Assembly (NCBI GenBank): GCA_024362935.1
Contig: JANCRA010000040.1
Location: forward strand, 3,286,001-3,350,000
Reading direction: 5' to 3'
Length of the DNA stretch: 64,000 bases
DNA from: Setophaga petechia
Taxonomy: Eukaryota; Chordata; Aves; Passeriformes; Parulidae
Part shown: positions 57,894 through 64,000 of the stretch, one piece after another
Numbering within the stretch: position 1 is the first letter of the stretch
How the letters are laid out: each line of letters starts with the position of its first letter
Notes under the pieces: model-generated
Database searches by the model: none
Seen by the model: only the letters and a program-made list of their open reading frames with translations
Told to the model about the DNA's origin: nothing
Program-made: the position numbers and the translations under genes

Positions 57894-60869
57894 GTGTTAT
57901 GAGTATAGCCTTTAATGTAAATCCTCTTTTTTGGAACTAGTCTCTTTTTCTTTTCTTTCTGATAGCAAAATGTCTCATTTACAACAGCGATGTTGGATGC
58001 ATTTTATCTCTTTTAATGCTCTGAATTTTTCTGATTGATTATGATTTTTTTTTCCATACCATGACACTTGAAAACCCAGATTACAATTGCATTTTTTGCT
58101 GCACTAATTTGGAGAAATTCCATTTATATTATTGTACTGACTCTGGATTTTCTTTGGCCGAAAAGGAAATAACTTCATATTTTTTATTTTAATTATAAGA
58201 AGAAAATAATATTAAAAAAGAAATTTAAAATTGACTAGATTATATTTTATAAAATAAAACCCCACAGATTTATGGGGTTTTTCCTATGCTGTCCCACCTT
58301 CTCCCTGAAGTCGTACTGTGTTTTTCAGAAAGTGGTTGGGAATTTTTTGTGTTATGCTTTGTCTATGGAGGCACAGCTGTGCTGCAACATCTTTTCTAAA
58401 AGAGAAATAGAACACATTGATACATAAGACAGACTTTATCAGGTTGCATAAAGCAATTCCATACAATGGTGATGACCTGCTTTTGTATCCCTTTTATCTT
58501 AGCAGTACCTAGGCACAACCTTCACTCTGAAGATAATAAAAGGCTCGATGTGCTCCAGATTGTTCTTTAATGAAAGGATTCTCCCCTTGCCTGGTTGCAA
58601 GATTTGGCTAATGCAGGAGGAGGCTGCAGCCAGCAAGGTCTTTCACATGTAATGTATAATTGATGCAGGATTTGACTGGCAGCACAGACTCATCTTCAAA
58701 TGTTATTTTTATCAGTGCTTTCCTCAATGTAATCTCTTCCACTGGCTTACAGTTTAATGATGAAGAGTCTTTTTGAGCACAATCCTTATTTTATTAATGA
58801 GATCTTGCTTGATTTGACAAAATAATAATGCTTTCTTTATAAAAGGCTGGTTGCTGTTTTTCTTTTGTGGCTAGTGTGCCAATATGGATATTTTTACTTA
58901 TTAACACCAAAATGCGAAATTTTTTATTTACTACTGTATATGTTGCCAAAGCAGCAGATGAAGATTTGATCACATTTGAAATACTTTGTTCTTATTTATC
59001 TACATATTACTGGAATTTTACTGATCAGATTTACATTGATGTCACACAGAGTGAAAGGCATTCAGCAACTTGTAAGATTAGTCAGGTGTTCAGTATTAAG
59101 CCCTGCATGAGGAAACAATCATGCTTTTCATTATTTAGTGATTTGAATACATATGTGAAATACTTTTTTACCAAGTATTGATAGAGAAATATATTCTTCT
59201 CATTAAAATTCATATCCCTAATGATATTACATTACACATATATTAAAACTTCCATGACTCTATTAACTTTACAGGTGTATGTGAAAACAAGGAGAACAGG
59301 ATCTTGTTATGCTCTCCATCTTGGAATAAGTGCAAATTATTGAGGACACAACTGAAAAGAGATTCTGTGTGCAAGCTCAGCCACATAAGAGCAGTTTGGG
59401 AAGATTTAAGAAGATTTTGTTTCATTTGTTTACTGACTTTTGTTTACTTCACAAGCCAAGTCCATGTTGAAACACAGTCTTGAGCTGAATATTTTGTTTC
59501 TTCTGTGTTACACATATTTTGTTGTTCTATACTGCAAAAGTTCTCTCCAGCTTTATCAGATGGAAAAAGATTTATACTTCAAATGACTAAATTAATATCA
59601 ATAAAAAAAAATAATATAACCTACCAACAGAGAAGCTGTCCTCTGCTTTGAGTACATTACAAAGGAAAATTGGACTGATCAATCTCTTTGTGGCCTGCAA
59701 GGAGGAGAAATTGGTACTATAGCATAAAAACCTGTGGACGGACTGCTTTCAGCCTCTGAACAGGTGGCATGTGGGATGTTCTCCTTTCTTTCTCCAGATT
59801 TCTATGATGGTTAGTTTGCAGGAGGTGATAATAGTGGAAGAAATACATGCTGAGAAATCACTTTTTACACCCTTCTTTTATTACTAATTTGTTGCAATCA
59901 AGTTACAGAACAGGTTGCTTAAACTCCCACCCATTTATAACATTCAAAACCCTTTACAGGCAGAAATAACATGCTTTGTATGCATAGTCAAGAGTTTATT
60001 ATTAGTTTAATTAAAGTCTTAAGAGTATAATCAGAGAATTATTATTACAGTAACACTGATAGAAACATTTATAATGCAAATTGTATGCAGCTAAAGTGAT
60101 CTGAACACAAACTCTCTGATATTTACCCCATTGTATGAAGTTGTCCCCACCTCCTCCACTGCATCTCTGGGAGCTTCAGTCAGAGGTGAACGGTGTAGGC
60201 AGTCATCATCATCGTGAATCTTTCACGGAGAAGAGCTCAAAACTGTTGACTGTTTATTCCCCCTCTCTTTAAGATCTTCTTGAGTTCATTTGTGTGTTTA
60301 GTAATGTAATATACCTTGCTCTTTCTTCAGTTGTCTGCAAGTCCACATTGCATCTGTATTTGCTGTATATCATGTGCCTGTTTTTCTTTGTTCTCTTTGC
60401 TGCCCTTGTTTCTGCCCATTCAAAGGTGTGCTACTCATATCCTTGGTGTCATCCCATGTCTGTACTTTCAAGTCCATCTCATTCTTTTCCTCCTTATGGG
60501 CTGTGTTTTGTCCTAGAGCCATGGGTAAGCCTTTTTGCACAGTCATTGCTTGCTACTGTTATCTGCTAGTTTAAAATGCATAGAACTATTGCAATGCACA
60601 ATCTTGAACATAAAAAAGCAAAGGTAGTCATCGCCTGAACATTTGAAAATGGCTATTACTGTTTAAAAAAGCTTATAAAAAACTTGAGGAGGACCAAGAC
60701 AAGGTCTGACAAATCATGAAGTCTTTTTTGTTGAGGTAATGCAAAGCTTGCTGCTGTTAGAAACAGAAGGAGCCCTTCCTACACTTGCCTTGCTGTGTGG
60801 AGACACCTTTGTGTAGGGCTTGTGTACTCTGCAACAGACCTTTCAGCACTTTCTCTTCAGTAAAAAGTG
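57894..60869. other. Unique AT-rich non-coding sequence
   Basis: No gene was recognised. Blocks at 58530-58790 and 58870-59180 have conserved-element texture (the second also holds a 104-codon open frame, 58867-59181, with no known similarity). A possible LTR-like piece lies at 59870-60290. Confidence 0.45.
59870..60290 (-). mobile_element. Possible LTR-like repeat
   Basis: The right part (about 60117-60280) resembles bird LTR sequence as I remember it. It has GTGAACGGTGTAGGCAGTCA followed by a CG-bearing segment and GAAGAGCTCAAAAC, then on the minus strand an AATAAA signal (complement of 60252-60257). The left part is AT-rich without firm landmarks. Neither terminus nor a target-site duplication was identified, so this is a tentative call. 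Confidence 0.28.
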
Positions 60870-61390
60870 TCCCAGGGGCACCCTGGAAAGTAACAGTCAG
60901 TCTCACTGCTGTTCCCAGCAAGATCATGGAACAGCTCCTCCATGGTCTGTTTGAAAGATTTGTTGGAGTGTATGTGAGACAGGGAGGTAGGTACATTTAT
61001 TGTGGCTTCACCAAGTCCTGCCTGACCAGTGAGCTATGACAGAACAATTACACCAGTGAGTAGACACCTATGGATCTCATCTAGATAGACTTCTCTATGG
61101 CACTTGATGTGGTCCCCCAGACCATCCTTGCCACTAAACTGAAGTGATGTAGGTTGGTTTGACAGATACTTTTAGACAGATAGGGATTTATCATTAGGAC
61201 TGGTGATGAGGGCAGTGAGACACAAAAATCTGAGGAACAGATTTTCTAGGGAAGTTGTGGATGAGAAGGCCAGGTTGAGTGTGGCTTTGAGCAGCCAAGT
61301 CTAGTGTAGGTGTCTTTGGCCATAGCAGGGGTGTTGTAACTAGGTGCTGTTGGAAGATCCCTCCAATCCCAACCATCTGTGATTATATGA
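60870..61390 (+). mobile_element. CR1 LINE, internally deleted, plus strand
   Basis: A CR1 copy in sense orientation in two parts. From 60870 to about 61195 it carries the N-terminal half of the reverse transcriptase. From about 61235 to 61390 it carries the end of ORF2 and the 3' UTR (GAGAAGGCCAGGTTGAGTGT, then TAGCAGGGGTGTTGTAACTA and CCAATCCCAACCATCTGTGA). The middle and C-terminal coding parts between them are missing, so a large internal deletion has occurred. The 3' octamer is degraded to GATTATATGA. Confidence 0.85.
60871..61190 (+). pseudogene. CR1 reverse transcriptase N-terminal remnant
   Basis: In one frame (to 61039) the translation reads VSLTAVPSKIMEQLLHGLFE and then GFTKSCLTSEL, matching the conserved SLTSVPGKIMEQ and GFTKGKSCLT-type blocks before the palm. 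In another frame from 61070 it reads MDLI, a stop, then IDFSMALDVVPQTILATKLK, the motif A region with its LD in place of FD. Stops and frame changes mean no enzyme is made. The subfamily differs from the copies at 11238 and 33091. Confidence 0.82.
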
Positions 61391-62230
61391 AGGAGTGGTG
61401 AGTAGGTGTAGGCTCCTCTGTTCCTGCAGTGCAAGAAGCTATTGCTTGAGAGCTGCAGGCACAGCCTCTCCTCTGTCTTGCAATATGCTCAGCAGAGCCA
61501 AATTTAATTACCAGTATTAAAAAGCCAAAGCCAGGATAAGCAAAATAAATGGAAAAGGAGGTACAAGCTATTGTTTCCTTCATTTCCTTGTCATTTTTGC
61601 TGAGGGACGGTCAACATATAACCTGCTCTTGTTTTATATCTCTTGACTTTTACATAACAGAGCTCTGGTTGCCCAATATCTGATTAGCTCAAAATGGGAG
61701 AAAATAACTGGTGAGGAAGGATGATTTCTACAGTGCTGGATGCTACAGCTTTATGGTTTGTGGTCCTAAGTAAAAAGAGTGTTTTTTGTGAGGGGCTTTC
61801 CTTGCTTGTTTGTTTCTTTGAACTTCGATTTGTTTCATTTTAATTCATGACTTGTATATACACAAAACTTTCCCCATTTCTCTTGATCACCATCTGTTTT
61901 TCTCTTTATCTTTTTTTTCCTTTTCTTCTCTGAACTCTCCCTCTCTGTTCTCCCTCAACACCTGTTTGGTTAAGCAGCCATTTCCGTAAAGTTTTGTGAC
62001 ACAAATATGAACTGACATTACTAGTCCCCTGACAAAGGCATTTCTAATGCTTGAAAAACTCCTGTCTGGAGAGTTAAAGCAGAAAAAAAAACAATTGTGT
62101 TTCCCCTTCTGAAAGAGATTCGGTCCCATACCAGAGAGAGAAGACATCTCAATAATTGTTCTGATTATTTAACATATCAACAATAAGCATGTTGATGATA
62201 AACAATATCATTTTATTCAGAGGCTTTACT

Positions 62231-62254
62231 TGCCATATTATTTGCCATATTATT
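62231..62254 (+). repeat. 12-bp direct duplication
   Basis: The unit TGCCATATTATT occurs twice in tandem without error. Confidence 0.92.
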
Positions 62255-63509
62255 CTATGCAGTGGCTTTCTTTGCCAGGATAGTTGTGCTAAATAATTGT
62301 CTATATAATAGTTTTTGAGCTGTAAAACAGCAGTCCCTGATACTGGTGTGTTTTTTTCCAAAAGACTGGTGTTTATAATAGCTGGGATTCTGACATCTTC
62401 TCTTTTTCTTTGGCTAAAGTGTGTTTGCTCAAAAAAGCAAGCAGAATCCATTGTCCTTATTAATGCAAAGTAATCTGGAGAGCATGACCAGTTAATTAAG
62501 CCTACTGGCTATGATCAAAAACATTAGGATCTCATCCTCTGATATTTCTTTAAATAGGAATTCTGTAAATAGCTCCACTGATGTGAAAGGGTTGGTATCA
62601 ATTGGTGTCAGGTAAAAAGAAGAAGGAATAAAACAAGAATTTATTTCAGTTAGGTATCATCAAAAATGACAAAAAACATTGAGCTCCAAGCATTTTTGTC
62701 CTTGTTACTTTGACTAAAAATTGGCAACTGCAAAAGGTGCTGGGCACCTCTCTTTGTATACTGACCTTTAACACATGAAGAACTGTCAGAGTGAGCAAGC
62801 ACCAAGATGCTTATTTAAACTGTCTAGAGTTGAGGATGTGATGGATAAACATCTGTGGTCTGACTTTGCTTTTAGTGTCTATCTGAAAATCATTTCCCTA
62901 GCAAGGTAAAAATTGCCTTGGATTCTTTCAAGTATTAATTTACAGAGTTTTTCAAGGTGACCTCTCTTAAAAGGCACCTCAGTTTGTAAGAGCATCTTCT
63001 GGGCAATAAAGACATCATTGAAAACATGGAGCAATTGAATGTCCATCTCTGTTTGCTGTTGCAGGGATGTTTCCACATGCTCCTTGCTCGAGAGTTTCAC
63101 CAAGGAGCTGGGTCTCCAATTGTAGCAGTTCTAAAGTGGTACATGGGTTGTACAGAAAGGATTTTCCTTTCCCACTGGGCAGTTTCTCAGTATATCTGCT
63201 GATGAGGTTACTCAAGCGCATTACAGGACAACCAAAATATCAGTTTTTGGGAAAATCTATATATTACCTATAGAAGTAGCATATCTCATACCTTAAATGG
63301 CTGTAATGTATTTAGTTTTAAACAAATAAGACTTGAGTATACTCTTTAAAAAAGCAAAAAAAAAGAAAAAAAATTCTGCTTTTCCTTTGGTGTTTCCTAC
63401 TATGTAATAAGGGCTTTCCAGCAATGCGTGTCACTAAAAATATTGAATGTCATGATCTCTCATTCTCTGGGGAAGAACAGTGAACATGTGTGGGAAATTA
63501 TGTTTACAG

Positions 63510-63576
63510 GTTTTTTGTTTGTTTGTTTATTTGGTTGGGGGTTTTTTTGGTTTGGTTTTTTTTTTTTTTTTTTTTT
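63510..63576 (+). repeat. (TTTG)n and T21 low-complexity tract
   Basis: TTTG units (TTTGTTTGTTTGTTTATTTGG) lead through GGGGGTTTTTTTGG to a run of 21 T residues at 63556-63576. No transposon body was recognised next to it. Confidence 0.92.
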
Positions 63577-64000
63577 AGTTAGTAGCTTATTTTGTTGCTG
63601 CAGTACTTAGAATACTCTTACAAAGTCAGGGCCTTGGTGAGTTAAACACAGCTTAAATGAGTAACTAAATGCTTTTCTGATCCCAGAGAAAACATAACCT
63701 AAACATTAAAGGGAGGCAATAGAAAGCAGAAGGCAACAGACTCTAGATCATGTTAGTACTTCACTTCCCAGCTCCAACTGTGCTGCTTAACTTGCTCTCA
63801 ACAATCTGATATTTCATACAGTTTTCTCCCTTCTTGATTCCACTTGTAGTGGTTTATATCCAGCTTTGCTTTTACTGCTGTAATCTGTATTGTTTATGCT
63901 ATCTTCATTTTCTGTCAGCACAGCTTTCCTATTCCTGCTTTGCTGTACTGTACTGCCATATAAATAACTAAGGAGGAGGCAGCTGCTGCAAAAACTGAGC

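Larger units (their letters stand above)
61391..64000. other. Unique AT-rich non-coding sequence
   Basis: No gene or transposon was recognised. Simple features are a 12-bp duplication at 62231-62254, an A-rich tract at 63350-63374 and a T/G-rich tract at 63510-63576. Confidence 0.5.

Noticed and set aside
1..64000. CRISPR arrays, operons or bacterial or phage genes
   Set aside because: There are no regularly spaced repeats, no ribosome-binding sites with long coding frames, and no gene-dense layout. The CR1 and LTR content shows a bird nuclear genome.

Overview
The window looks like AT-rich, gene-free nuclear DNA from a bird, most likely a songbird (Passeriformes). The bird assignment rests on several copies of the avian LINE family CR1, one of which still ends in the diagnostic octamer-like tail (ATTCTATG-type repeats). 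The songbird assignment rests on long terminal repeats (LTRs) that I recognise from memory as common in bird, and in one case songbird, genomes. No open frame resembles a cellular protein. There is no rRNA, tRNA, CRISPR array, operon or prokaryotic signal. The window is probably intergenic, or inside a very large intron.

Layout. 1-9.6 kb is unique AT-rich sequence with a G15 tract, a (TCTA)n microsatellite and short tandem duplications. 9.65-21.9 kb is a transposon-rich block. It holds an old CR1 remnant abutted by an LTR on the minus strand (10058-10604), a 1.7 kb 5'-truncated CR1 on the minus strand (11238-12935), and two copies of a second LTR family in opposite orientation (15057-15518 plus; 19226-19784 minus). 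It ends with an LTR of a third, songbird-type family (21542-21873). None of the LTRs has recognisable gag, pol or env sequence next to it, so all look like solo LTRs. 22.5-33 kb is mostly unique sequence with a short CR1 3' fragment, a long (AT)n run and an A23 tract. 33.1-34.1 kb is a second sizeable CR1 on the minus strand. 34.1-54.3 kb is unique sequence with stretches whose texture suggests conserved non-coding elements. 54.35-54.59 kb is a CR1 3' end on the plus strand. 57.8-57.9 kb holds a 34-bp perfect palindrome fused to (GATA)n/(GATT)n. 60.87-61.39 kb is an internally deleted CR1 on the plus strand. The window ends in unique AT-rich sequence.

The only protein-coding signals are decayed CR1 reverse-transcriptase pieces, broken by stops and frameshifts. 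I found no convincing new biological system. The points most worth a second look are the inverted LTR pair, the palindrome-microsatellite junction, a weak exon-like segment at 35919-36091, and the candidate conserved non-coding elements. Repeat families were recognised from memory without any database search, and element edges are approximate to about 5-30 bp.
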